Source: CAYXFZ01 sp964464385 (lineage in GTDB: Bacteria; Planctomycetota; UBA1135). From it: 18,662 nucleotides of DNA. Of the stretch, positions 7,906-15,709 are shown in pieces (within the stretch, counting starts at the first letter, position 1; each line of letters opens with the position of its first letter). The notes beneath the pieces were generated by a model. The model saw only the letters and a list, made by a program, of their open reading frames with translations, did not search any database and had not been told where the DNA came from. The DNA is taken from NCBI GenBank assembly GCA_964464385.1, contig CAYXFZ010000049.1, positions 1 through 18,662 of the forward strand. Direction: 5' to 3'. The position numbers were made by a program, and so were the translations under genes.

Positions 7906-7942
7906 GTGCCTACAATCATCGGTTCACCCCTAGCGAAGCCCC

Positions 7943-8263
7943 ATGAAATACCTCCCCATTCCCTTTCTTCTTTTGGCTGCCTGTTCCTCCCCTTCGAACG
8001 ATTTGGTCGATGTGCAAAATCAGATCCTCGACCAATTGCATGATCAGCGCGATGGTGCCATGGGTCAACTCGAAAAGGTTGCCTCCCGCTTGCAGGACTC
8101 CCGCGCCCGACGGGATCAGTTGCGCGTGAATTTTCTGGCCGCCGAGACCCAAGTCACTTCGCTGGAGGAAATGGAGTCTGCCTTGCGTCGCCAGATTCTG
8201 TCCGCCGAAGAGCAAATCACTCGCTTGACCGGGCAACCTGTGGGTGCAAACGGGGAAGGTTGA
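7943..8263 (+). CDS. Small coiled-coil lipoprotein, unknown function
   Basis: This 106-residue protein has a short signal sequence ending in the lipobox LAAC (Cys14 would be lipidated). Most of the rest (about 20-95) is a continuous, charged, heptad-like helix with Leu, Val and Ile at regular spacing, ending in a Gly/Asn-rich tail. It resembles small Lpp-like or periplasmic coiled-coil lipoproteins in architecture only; I do not recognise a family. It lies 37 nt after tdh, and its TGA overlaps the most upstream kbl start candidate (TTG at 8260). An envelope protein between two cytoplasmic enzymes of one pathway is functionally unexplained. The ATG is the only sensible start, since it begins the signal peptide. 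Confidence 0.8.
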   Translation: MKYLPIPFLLLAACSSPSNDLVDVQNQILDQLHDQRDGAMGQLEKVASRLQDSRARRDQLRVNFLAAETQVTSLEEMESALRRQILSAEEQITRLTGQPVGANGEG

Positions 8264-9489
8264 GTTCCCTGGATCGAGCTGTGCTCTCCGAGTTCGAGGC
8301 TGGTCTGGCCGCGGAATTGGCCGAAATCCGGGACGCCGGCCTGTGGAAATCGGAGCGTGTGATTGAGGGCCCTCAAGGGGCCACCATTCGAGCGCAAATC
8401 TCGGCTGGGGGATCGCAGGAAGTCCTGAATTTCTGTGCCAACAATTATTTGGGGCTTTCCGATGACCCGGCTGTCGTAGATGCTGCGCGTCAAAGTTTGG
8501 ATCGCCATGGTTTTGGGATGTCTTCCGTGCGCTTCATTTGTGGCACCCAGACGATTCACAAGGAACTGGAAGATCGCATCTCCGAATTTTTGGGTTTTGA
8601 GGACAGCATTCTTTACACCAGTTGCTTTGATGCCAATGGTGGTCTGTTCGAGACCTTGCTTGGCCCCGAGGATTCCGTCATCTCCGATGAATTGAACCAC
8701 GCTTCGATTATCGATGGCGTGCGCTTGTGCAAGGCGAATCGATTTCGTTTCAAGAACTGCGACATGGTGGATTTGCAGCGCTGTTTGGAAGAGGCCAAGG
8801 CCGCGGGTTCCCGCCGCATCTTGATTTCTACGGACGGGGTCTTCTCCATGGACGGCTTTCTCGCCAAACTCCCCGAGATTTGCGATCTTGCGGAACGCTA
8901 TGGCGCTCTCGTCCACGTGGACGATTCTCATTCCACGGGATTCATGGGCGAGCATGGTCGTGGAACCCATGAGCACGGCGGGGTGATGGGCCGAGTCCAC
9001 ATCTTGACATCCACATTGGGCAAGGCCCTCGGCGGTGCCAGCGGGGGCTGGACCTCTTCCTCACGCATGATCGTGGATCTCTTGCGCAACCGCTCCCGGC
9101 CCTATCTTTTCTCCAACTCGGTGGCTCCTCCCATCGTTGCGGCCAGCATTGCGGTCCTGGATCGCTTGAATTCCACGACCGAGTTGCGGGATCGTCTGGC
9201 CAAAAACACGGCTTGGTTTCGACAGGAAATGACGGCCGCTGGGTTTGACATTCGCCCGGGAGTTCATCCCATTGTTCCCATCATGTTGGGGGACGCCAAT
9301 CTTGCCGCTGAAATGGCCGAGGACCTTTTGCAGCACGGGATTTACGTGGTTGGTTTTTCCTTCCCCGTGGTTCCCAGGGGCAAGGCCCGCATCCGGGTGC
9401 AAATTTCAGCCGCCCATGAACCCGAACACTTGGAGAAGGCCGTCGCCGCCTTTGTTGCCGTCGCCCGAGCGCGCGGCGTGATCACTTAG
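8260..9489 (+). CDS. kbl: 2-amino-3-ketobutyrate CoA ligase (glycine C-acetyltransferase)
   Basis: This PLP enzyme of the alpha-oxoamine synthase family cleaves 2-amino-3-ketobutyrate with CoA to glycine and acetyl-CoA, completing the Tdh pathway. Visible are NFCANNYLGL (57-66), VRFICGTQTIHKELE (90-104), the PLP-contacting VDDSHSTGFMGEHGRG (220-235) and the Schiff-base lysine in TSTLGKALGGASGG (Lys255). The stretch RSRPYLFSNS (279-288) is also typical of Kbl. Length (up to 409) fits about 398 in E. coli. The start is uncertain: TTG 8260 overlaps the lipoprotein stop but directly abuts GGGGAAGG (8252-8259). GTG 8281 gives the N-terminus most like E. coli Kbl but lies 21 nt from that purine tract. 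CTG 8269 has the best spacing but is a rare start. The 3' end overlaps trkH by 8 bp, tail to tail. Confidence 0.93.
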   Translation: MSSLDRAVLSEFEAGLAAELAEIRDAGLWKSERVIEGPQGATIRAQISAGGSQEVLNFCANNYLGLSDDPAVVDAARQSLDRHGFGMSSVRFICGTQTIHKELEDRISEFLGFEDSILYTSCFDANGGLFETLLGPEDSVISDELNHASIIDGVRLCKANRFRFKNCDMVDLQRCLEEAKAAGSRRILISTDGVFSMDGFLAKLPEICDLAERYGALVHVDDSHSTGFMGEHGRGTHEHGGVMGRVHILTSTLGKALGGASGGWTSSSRMIVDLLRNRSRPYLFSNSVAPPIVAASIAVLDRLNSTTELRDRLAKNTAWFRQEMTAAGFDIRPGVHPIVPIMLGDANLAAEMAEDLLQHGIYVVGFSFPVVPRGKARIRVQISAAHEPEHLEKAVAAFVAVARARGVIT

Positions 9490-10966
9490 AACCGTCGCGC
9501 CAGCAGAGGCGGCGCAAAATGTCGGGGTGTAACAGAGCAAGGATGGTGAGGATTTCCAAGCGCCCCGCCCACATGGCCAAGATCAGGAGGGACTTGGGAA
9601 TATTTTCCAACTCAGCAAAACTCGCCATGGGCCCCACGGATCCCAATGCGGGGCCAATGTTGCCGAGAGAGGAAAGAGCGGCCGTAAAACCCTCCAGCCA
9701 AGGCAGGCCGCAAAGCACGAGGATGCTCCCCAGGACGAAATAACCTCCGACATAGAGCAGGACCACGGTTAGGACCGCACGCATGGCCCGTTCCGAAACT
9801 GCCTGGTGCCCCATGCGGATGGGAATGACGGCGCGCGGATGGATGACGCGGGTCATTTCCCGGTAAAGGAATTTTCCGGCGAGGAGCATGCGTCCCGCTT
9901 TGGCTCCACCGGCGGCACTTCCGGCACAGCCACCAACAAGCATGACAAAGATGAGGATCGTCAGTGCACCGGGCGCCCAGAGGGCAAAATCCGTCGTCGC
10001 TAGGCCGGTCGAGGTCATCAGGCTTGCCGTCTGGAAGGCAGCCGTCCGAAATCCGTCCTCGCCCTCCATGCCGCTGGCACCGAGCAAGAAAAGGAGTCCG
10101 GATGCTGCCAAGAGAAGCAGGAAAAACAGACGAAATTCCCCGTCGCGAAGAAGGGCCCCGGGGTTCTTGGAGAGGGTCAACCACAACAAGGGGAAGCTCA
10201 TTCCTGCAAGGACCATGAAGCCGGTCAGGATCCACTCACCAATCACGGGATTCCATCCTGGATACATCGCTGGATTGGCATAGCCGGCAATGGAAAGCGG
10301 GTTGGGGGAGAAACCGCCGGCGGCGGCGGTGGTCAGCGCGTGACAGATGGAGTCGAACAGGGGCATGCCGGCAGCAAAGTGCAACAGCCCGGCGCAGAGC
10401 AGGGTCAAGAAGGCGAAGAGAGACCAGATTCGAGTGGCCGTATCCCGAATTTTTGGCGCCACCGAACTCGCGGTCACGCTCGAGGCCTCGGCGGCAAAGA
10501 GTTGGCGGCCACCCACGCCCAAATGGGGCAGCACGACGACAAACAGGGCAATGACACCAACACCCCCGATCCATTGGGTCAGTGCCCGCCAAAGGAAGAA
10601 GGCCCGGGTTTGATCCCAATCCGTCAGGATGGTGGCGCCGGTGGCCGTGAGTCCGGACATGGACTCAAAGATCGCATCGATTGGAGTCAGGCCACTCAGG
10701 ATGTAAGGGACGGAACTCATCAGGACCATGAACAACCAAGCTAGGGCCACCACGGCCAAGGCCTCGGCGCGGCGGAAGTTGTTCGACTTCGGCAGAAAAT
10801 GCACCATCCAGGAACCAAGAGCCAATGCACAGAGCGAGCCGGCGAGAAAGCGCTGGGCATCAGCAGCGTCCCCATCCGCCCAAGCCAGCAACATAGGCGG
10901 CAGGAAGAACAGGGCGTTGAGGCGCAGAAGCCTGCCGACGACACCAAAGACGAGGGCGAGACGCAC
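9482..10966 (-). CDS. trkH: Trk potassium uptake channel subunit TrkH
   Basis: This K+-translocating membrane subunit works with cytosolic TrkA. The 494 residues match TrkH length (about 480-500). The four pore-loop repeats are visible: SGLTATGAT (104-112), LTTAAAGGFS (211-220), MTSTGLATTDF (317-327) and LSSLGNIGPALG (431-442). The glycine-rich gating loop is GGCAGSAAGGAK (345-356), and the C-terminal signature GRLEILTILALLHP is at 468-481. The second loop reads AAAGG where many TrkH proteins have a hydroxyl residue before the glycines; this is probably tolerated. The start is GTG at 10966, 6 nt after the trkA stop, with no Shine-Dalgarno, implying coupling to trkA. It is the last gene of the minus-strand K+ cluster and its TGA lies inside the 3' end of kbl. 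Confidence 0.95.
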   Translation of the reverse strand: MRLALVFGVVGRLLRLNALFFLPPMLLAWADGDAADAQRFLAGSLCALALGSWMVHFLPKSNNFRRAEALAVVALAWLFMVLMSSVPYILSGLTPIDAIFESMSGLTATGATILTDWDQTRAFFLWRALTQWIGGVGVIALFVVVLPHLGVGGRQLFAAEASSVTASSVAPKIRDTATRIWSLFAFLTLLCAGLLHFAAGMPLFDSICHALTTAAAGGFSPNPLSIAGYANPAMYPGWNPVIGEWILTGFMVLAGMSFPLLWLTLSKNPGALLRDGEFRLFFLLLLAASGLLFLLGASGMEGEDGFRTAAFQTASLMTSTGLATTDFALWAPGALTILIFVMLVGGCAGSAAGGAKAGRMLLAGKFLYREMTRVIHPRAVIPIRMGHQAVSERAMRAVLTVVLLYVGGYFVLGSILVLCGLPWLEGFTAALSSLGNIGPALGSVGPMASFAELENIPKSLLILAMWAGRLEILTILALLHPDILRRLCWRDGSK

Positions 10967-10972
10967 GTTGGT

Positions 10973-12319
10973 CTAGAGCTCGAAGCGTTGGAAATAACGT
11001 CGGACCTTGTCTTCGTCGTCGCGGGCACAGAACACAAGGAGGTGGTCCCCGCCGCAAACCAAATCGCGACCGCGGGGAACGATGACTCGACTCTCGCGCA
11101 GGATGGCACCGACCACGGCAAACACGGGAGGCTGCAGTTCGTGCAAGGGAACGGGTTCGCGATGGTGTGGCACTTGCAAACGCAGAACCACAACATCTCC
11201 GTGATCCAGTTCGGCCATCAGATCGTGGCGTGCGGCAACGACCGAACGAACCACGGATTGCACGGCGGCACCGCGAGCGGACTTGACGACATCGATGCCG
11301 ACCTTTTCGAAAAGCCGTTCGTTTACCGGACGGTCGGCACGAGTAATGATGCGCGGCACCCCCAGATGTCGGGCAACGAGAGAAACCATGAGGTTTTTTT
11401 CATCGCGGGAAGTTACGGCAATGAGGACCGAAGAGTCACCAATGGCCTCCTCCTCGAGACGATCCAGGTCGGCGCCATCAAAATGGAGGACTCGACCCTT
11501 CAGTTGCGGGGCAATTTCTTCGCACCGTTTCAGGTCTGATTCAATGAGCTTGATTTTCCAACCGGCCTCTTCCAGGCCCAAGGCCACGGCCAGTCCGACC
11601 GTGCCACCGCCAACAATGGCCGCGTGGCGGCCGCGGCGTTCGGCACCCACGGCCCGAAGATGGCGGTAGATCAAGCGATTAATCCCGGCCAAGGTCCCCA
11701 TGGCGGTGACTTGATCCTCGGCTTGGAAGGTTGTGGAGCCGGTTGGGATAAAGGCCTCTTCGCCCCGTTTGCCCATCACAAGGACGACGCCGTCGGGGAT
11801 CCCGGCCTCGGCCAGGGTCCCTTCCGTAATTGCAGCCCCGGCCTCAATCGCGCGCCGCACGAGGCGAACCCGGCCACCTTCAAAGGCCTCGACTTCCAGG
11901 GCCCCCGGCACCATGACGATGCGCAAGATTTCCTTGGCCAATCGGGCCGCCGGCAGAACCACGTTGTCAATTCCCAAGAGGCGCGCCAAGGCCACCGCGT
12001 CTTGCTCGGAACGCTGGGCCTGGCGGCGCCAAAGAAAACAGGTCGTGCGGCGAGCACCCAAGCGCTTGGCCGTGACGCAGGCAACCAAGTTGCGTTCATC
12101 CGTGGAGGTGCAGGCCACGAAGAGTCCCGCATGAGGAGCACCTACCGAGCCCAACACTTCCGTGTCCGTTGAATCACCGTACTGGACATCCACATCCAAG
12201 CGGTCCAAACGGGCGGTGTCGAGTTGTTCCGGACAGAGCAAGGTCACGGAATGCTCTTCCATGAGGGCTTCGGCGAGGCGTACCGCGACCTCATCTTCCC
12301 CGGCGATCAGAATATTCAT
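10973..12319 (-). CDS. trkA: Trk system regulatory subunit TrkA, tandem RCK domains
   Basis: This is the cytosolic nucleotide-binding gating ring of TrkH. The 448-residue protein has the tandem layout RCK_N (1-125), RCK_C (131-210), RCK_N (230-360), RCK_C (370-440), as in TrkA (about 458). The second Rossmann motif is normal (VGGGTVG, 236-242, with acidic Glu260 at the end of strand 2). The first is degenerate: the glycines of GxGxxG read GEDEVA (7-12), so the first cassette may not bind NAD(H) normally. The motif CTSTDERNL (70-78) is typical of TrkA RCK domains. ATG 12319 overlaps the upstream ktrA-like TGA as ATGA and carries GAGGAG 11 nt upstream. The open frame continues upstream to 12523, but that part is a shadow. 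Confidence 0.93.
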   Translation of the reverse strand: MNILIAGEDEVAVRLAEALMEEHSVTLLCPEQLDTARLDRLDVDVQYGDSTDTEVLGSVGAPHAGLFVACTSTDERNLVACVTAKRLGARRTTCFLWRRQAQRSEQDAVALARLLGIDNVVLPAARLAKEILRIVMVPGALEVEAFEGGRVRLVRRAIEAGAAITEGTLAEAGIPDGVVLVMGKRGEEAFIPTGSTTFQAEDQVTAMGTLAGINRLIYRHLRAVGAERRGRHAAIVGGGTVGLAVALGLEEAGWKIKLIESDLKRCEEIAPQLKGRVLHFDGADLDRLEEEAIGDSSVLIAVTSRDEKNLMVSLVARHLGVPRIITRADRPVNERLFEKVGIDVVKSARGAAVQSVVRSVVAARHDLMAELDHGDVVVLRLQVPHHREPVPLHELQPPVFAVVGAILRESRVIVPRGRDLVCGGDHLLVFCARDDEDKVRRYFQRFEL

Positions 12320-13008
12320 GCTTTGGCGGCCTCCTCGCCCCAATTCCTGACCACGTCTGGAGGACCGGCCACGATCAAAGTGCCTCCTTCCGGGAGTGGG
12401 GTTGTGGCATCGGCAAAATGCAGGGGACCTTCCGGGATCTCGCGCCATCCGAGGACCGTGAGGCCCCAACGCTCGCGAACTTTCATTTCGGCAAGAGAGC
12501 GGCCGGCCAAACTTGCAGGACAATCCAACTCGGCTACATCCAAGTCCGAGCCCAAGCGGGCAAACTCGCGCAGGGCGTCATTGGCAATGCGGCTAGCATT
12601 CAAGGTGGCGGCGTCCGACTCCGGGATCAAGAGCCGGAACCGGGGTGGACCCGGGAAGCCTCGATCCATGGCCTCCAATACAGAACGGTGGGCCTCATCT
12701 TCGGCCTTGATGAAAATGCGAGCAATGCCCCGTTCCCGCAGGGTCAGGGCGGCCAAGGTCGCCGCATGAGTGGAGCCACCCAAGCAGACCACAGCCGTGT
12801 CCATGTTGCCGATTCGGTCCAGGATGGCCTCGACGGCGGCCTGGGAGTCGACGCGTGCGGTCAGGCATTCCCAGATGGAATCGCTGGCGTTGCGGCATGT
12901 TGCCTCAACCCGATCCACGCCAAAGACGCGGACACCGTTGCGCGACGACAGTTCGTCCACCAAACGGCGGCCGAATTTGCCAAGACCCAGGACCAGAATG
13001 TGGTTCAT
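12316..13008 (-). CDS. KtrA-like single-RCK potassium channel regulator
   Basis: This 230-residue cytosolic protein has one RCK_N Rossmann domain (1-120) with an intact GLGKFGRRL motif (8-16) and acidic Asp32 at the end of strand 2. A RCK_C domain follows (about 150-225). This is the KtrA (about 220 residues) rather than TrkA layout. The region around 115-130 (RGFPGPPRFRLLIPESD) is a few residues longer than the usual linker before the PE motif. It lies directly downstream of the KtrB-like gene (29 nt) and presumably forms the octameric gating ring under that channel. AGGAG at 13013-13017, four nucleotides before the ATG, is the clearest Shine-Dalgarno in the window and fixes the start. Its stop overlaps the trkA start. 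Confidence 0.9.
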   Translation of the reverse strand: MNHILVLGLGKFGRRLVDELSSRNGVRVFGVDRVEATCRNASDSIWECLTARVDSQAAVEAILDRIGNMDTAVVCLGGSTHAATLAALTLRERGIARIFIKAEDEAHRSVLEAMDRGFPGPPRFRLLIPESDAATLNASRIANDALREFARLGSDLDVAELDCPASLAGRSLAEMKVRERWGLTVLGWREIPEGPLHFADATTPLPEGGTLIVAGPPDVVRNWGEEAAKA

Positions 13009-13012
13009 TGGA

Positions 13013-13017
13013 CTCCT
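13013..13017 (-). promoter_or_regulatory. Shine-Dalgarno AGGAG of the ktrA-like gene
   Basis: The minus strand reads AGGAG with a 4-nt spacer (TCCA) before the ATG at 13008. It is notable because most genes in this window have no recognisable ribosome binding site. Confidence 0.7.
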
Positions 13018-13037
13018 GTTTGTCGGGATATCTTAGC

Positions 13038-14361
13038 TCAGCCGACTGGAATTTCCGCCTCAGCTGGTAGAGGACCCACTGCTGGGGAACTTTGGCGGAA
13101 GAGGGCCAAGGCCACGGTCAATGGACCCAAGCGTCCCAGAACCATGGCGACAACCACGGCCAAGCGCCCGAACAGGCCCAATTCTGGGCAGGCGCCGGCA
13201 TCCAGGCCCACCGTGCCCAGGGCACTGGCAGCCAGGAAGGAGGTGCGAGCAAGTTCGGCTGGAAGCCCCAAAGTCTCTCTTTCAAGAACCAAAACGAAGA
13301 GGAGCATGGAGAACAGGGCCGCCATCAGCGCAAAGACTTGCACCGCCCGGCGTACCGTGGCCGGGGGAATGCGACGCCCACCAGCCAAGACATGTTCTTG
13401 GCCACGAATGNNNNNNNNNNTTGACGCCCCCGGCGGTGCCCCCCGGGCCGCCGCCAATCAGCATCAAGGGCACGAGTACAAGAAGGGTGGAGACACGGGC
13501 CCCGCTCAGATCCAGCATGGAAAATCCGGCCGTGCGCGGGGTATTGCCTTGAAATAGGGAGAGCAGGAGGGCTTGGGCCGGGGAGTGGTCCGCCAACAAG
13601 CCGTCCCGTTCCAACAACCAGAACAAGAGTGGACCCAAGACCACCAGAATGAGGCCGGCCTGCAACACCATTCGTACGGCGGGATCCATGCGCTGACCTG
13701 GTCCTCTTCGTTGCCACAAGGACAGGGGAACGAGAAAGCCTAGGCCGCCCAAGAGCCAGAGCATCAAAAGTGGGAGTCCCAGGGCCCATTGGTGGTATTC
13801 GGGGTTTTGTAGGCCGAGAGGATCAAAGCCGGCGTTGCAGAAACCGGACACTGCCAGGAACAGGGCCTGGAAGCCCCGGTCGGGAACACCCTCCAAGGCA
13901 GGCCAAAGCGCCAGAAAACCCAAAGTTTCGGCGGCCAAGGTCCAGCACAACACGAATCCCAGGGTGGAGGCAGGGGAGTCCCGGACAAACCGGCGGCCCA
14001 GGGTGGTTTCGACCACCTCACCGGATTCCAGATCCATACGTCTTTTTAGGCCGGCCCAGACCAGGACCGCGAGTGTCATGACGCCCAAGCCCCCGAGTTG
14101 AATCATGGCCAAGAGCACACCATGCCCAAAACGGGAAAGGTCGGCCAGGGGCAAAACCCCCAGACCCGTCACGGTGGCGCCACTCGTGGCGGTAAACAAG
14201 GCCTCCGAAAAGGACAACGCAGGATGGCCAGGAACCACGGCCTGGGGCAAACCCAGGGCAAAAGTGCCGACGACGATCAGCACCAAAAAACCCAACAGCG
14301 TTCGACCCGGCCCGCGACTCCAACGCGAACGGCCGAGGTCTGAACGGGAAGAGAGCGTCAC
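13038..14361 (-). CDS. KtrB-like potassium channel subunit, interrupted by an assembly gap
   Basis: This is a K+-translocating membrane subunit of the KtrB type, expected partner of the adjacent KtrA-like protein. The N-terminal 313 residues (14361-13423) contain pore loops TATSGATVTGL (57-67), VSGFCNAGFD (171-180) and RTAGFS (276-281), then the gating loop GGGPGGTAGGV (303-313), where the sequence enters the N run. After the gap, 123 residues (13409-13038) resume with IRGQEHVLAGGRRIP and include the fourth loop SALGTVGLD and the GRLGPLT signature. The two halves are in different frames across 10 Ns, so the gap length is not real. About 15 codons starting with Lys are expected, giving about 450 residues, normal for KtrB. 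The start is GTG 14361, directly after the TPR gene's TGA. I read it as intact in the organism, not a pseudogene. Confidence 0.88.
13411..13420. other. Assembly gap (10 N) inside the KtrB-like gene
   Basis: Ten unknown bases lie exactly after the glycine-rich gating loop. The two bases just before the gap on the minus strand are AA, the first two of a Lys or Asn codon, matching the conserved basic residue of the GGG(I/V)KTTT motif in KtrB. In-frame continuity requires a missing length divisible by three, so 10 is a placeholder. Confidence 0.95.
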
Positions 14362-15708
14362 TCAGCGAATGCGGCGATTGCCGGCCTGGAGTTTGCGAAG
14401 GTTGTTGCGGGCGTCTCGCAGGGCAGTGGAGATGCGTGAGTGCTCCGGGCCAAGATCGCCATCCTCGTCCTGACCCTCCTGCAAGAGGAACTGAGCTCGC
14501 TCAATGGCCCCTTCATACAAAGCAATCGCTTCGGCATCATCGCGGCGCAAGTAATAATGCAAAATAACGGCTAGGTCATTCATGACCTGCGGGTCGTCCG
14601 GCTGTAGAGCCAAGGCCCTTCGGTATGCCTGCAATGATTTTTCCGGTGCTCTTGTATCCCGCAGAAAGAGGGCGTAGTTGTTCCAAAGCTTGGGATCTTG
14701 GGGGCGGGCTTGCACGAGCCAAGCGACCAAGGACACCGCAGTCTTGCGATCACCACGGCTCCAGGCTGTGCCTGCCAGCCAATCCAGATTGGCAATGGCG
14801 GCCTCTCCACCGGCCCCCCGGACCACTTGCAAATGGACCGATCCGCCCCTGCCACTGAGGTAGGTTCCCCAGGCCTTGGCCGAGGCCAGAAACTCTTTGC
14901 GGGCGGCGGCCGCCTCGCCCCTTTCCTGAAGACGGCTGGCCTCAGCAAAGGAGCCATTCGCGAGGTAGGACCAAGCGGAGTCATAGCTGGGCTCCAATTC
15001 CAATACTTTTTGAAAGTGGCTACGACAAGATTTCCAGGGGCGGGGGATGGCGGCAAACTCAGCAGTGGCCAAATACCACAAGGTGAGGGCATCTTCCCCA
15101 TTGCGGGCCAAATGTTCTTGGATGAGGAGGGCGGCTACGGTCCCGCCCAACCAGGGCGTGAGCGAACCCAAGTCCACGGCGGTGGCATCCACTTTTAGGG
15201 CATGCCGCCAGGAGGATTCGGCATCTTTAGGAAGTTCCAACCAAATTTGGGCCTGACCCAGGTGCACCCAGGGTTCGGCCCGTTTGGGGTGCGCCTTGGC
15301 CGTTGCAGCAAATTGTTCGGCGGCTAATTCTCGCAGGCGTTGCACGGTTTCTGCTTTGCCCCCCTGGTCCGCTTGCAGCAAGCGAATGGAGCCGATTTGC
15401 AGAGCTAGGTCCAAATCCTGCGGGAAGACTTGCAGTCCGTCCTGGGCAATTTGCAGGCCTTTCCGGAGATCGTCGCAAAGCACCAAGGAGCGCGACCAGG
15501 CGTGCCAGGCCATGGCCGAGGCTTTCCCTTTTTCCGTCGCCTGCCGGAGAGTGCGCGCGGCCTCGAAGAAGGCATCCACGGCCTCATAACCCTGCAGTTT
15601 GCCGGCCGCCACCTCGGCCTCGGCTGTGGCCAATTGGCGCATTCCTTTCTGCTCCAGAGTTTCTGGGGCATCCTGGCAAGCCAAGGCGAGCAACAACGAA
15701 AAAAACAT
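14362..15708 (-). CDS. TPR protein 2, putative lipoprotein
   Basis: This 448-residue protein is made almost wholly of helical repeats of the tetratricopeptide type. Clear repeat units are near 140-175 (HPKRAEPWVHLGQAQIWL), 235-270, 345-380 (PQDPKLWNNYALFLRD) and 380-415 (QPDDPQVMNDLAVILHYYLR). The N-terminus MFFSLLLALAC is a very short hydrophobic leader with a poor lipobox (ALA before Cys11) and no basic residue, so lipidation is possible but uncertain. Its C-terminal third resembles the upstream TPR protein. The start ATG lies one nucleotide after the upstream stop, and its own TGA directly abuts the KtrB-like GTG, so translation is probably coupled on both sides. The open frame upstream of 15708 is a shadow of the upstream gene. 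Function is unknown; a scaffold role at the membrane is inference only. Confidence 0.82.
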   Translation of the reverse strand: MFFSLLLALACQDAPETLEQKGMRQLATAEAEVAAGKLQGYEAVDAFFEAARTLRQATEKGKASAMAWHAWSRSLVLCDDLRKGLQIAQDGLQVFPQDLDLALQIGSIRLLQADQGGKAETVQRLRELAAEQFAATAKAHPKRAEPWVHLGQAQIWLELPKDAESSWRHALKVDATAVDLGSLTPWLGGTVAALLIQEHLARNGEDALTLWYLATAEFAAIPRPWKSCRSHFQKVLELEPSYDSAWSYLANGSFAEASRLQERGEAAAARKEFLASAKAWGTYLSGRGGSVHLQVVRGAGGEAAIANLDWLAGTAWSRGDRKTAVSLVAWLVQARPQDPKLWNNYALFLRDTRAPEKSLQAYRRALALQPDDPQVMNDLAVILHYYLRRDDAEAIALYEGAIERAQFLLQEGQDEDGDLGPEHSRISTALRDARNNLRKLQAGNRRIR

Positions 15709-15709
15709 T

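Noticed and set aside
7911..7916. TACAAT as a -10 box in front of the coiled-coil lipoprotein
   Set aside because: The hexamer is good, but TTGTTC at 7883-7888 is 22 bp away and no better -35 is present. It may still act as a weak internal promoter, but I would not annotate it.
12320..12523. N-terminal extension of TrkA by 68 residues
   Set aside because: The residues are Arg-rich and unlike any TrkA. The region codes for the C-terminus of the KtrA-like protein in another frame, and the Rossmann strand begins right at the ATG at 12319.
12418..13557. Plus-strand ORF of about 379 codons running through the N gap
   Set aside because: It is open only because Ns are read as unknown residues. It is antisense to the ktrA-like and ktrB-like genes and has low-complexity shadow composition.
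13038..14361. KtrB-like gene as a frameshifted pseudogene
   Set aside because: Both halves are well conserved, and the frame change coincides exactly with the N run, so an arbitrary gap length explains it.
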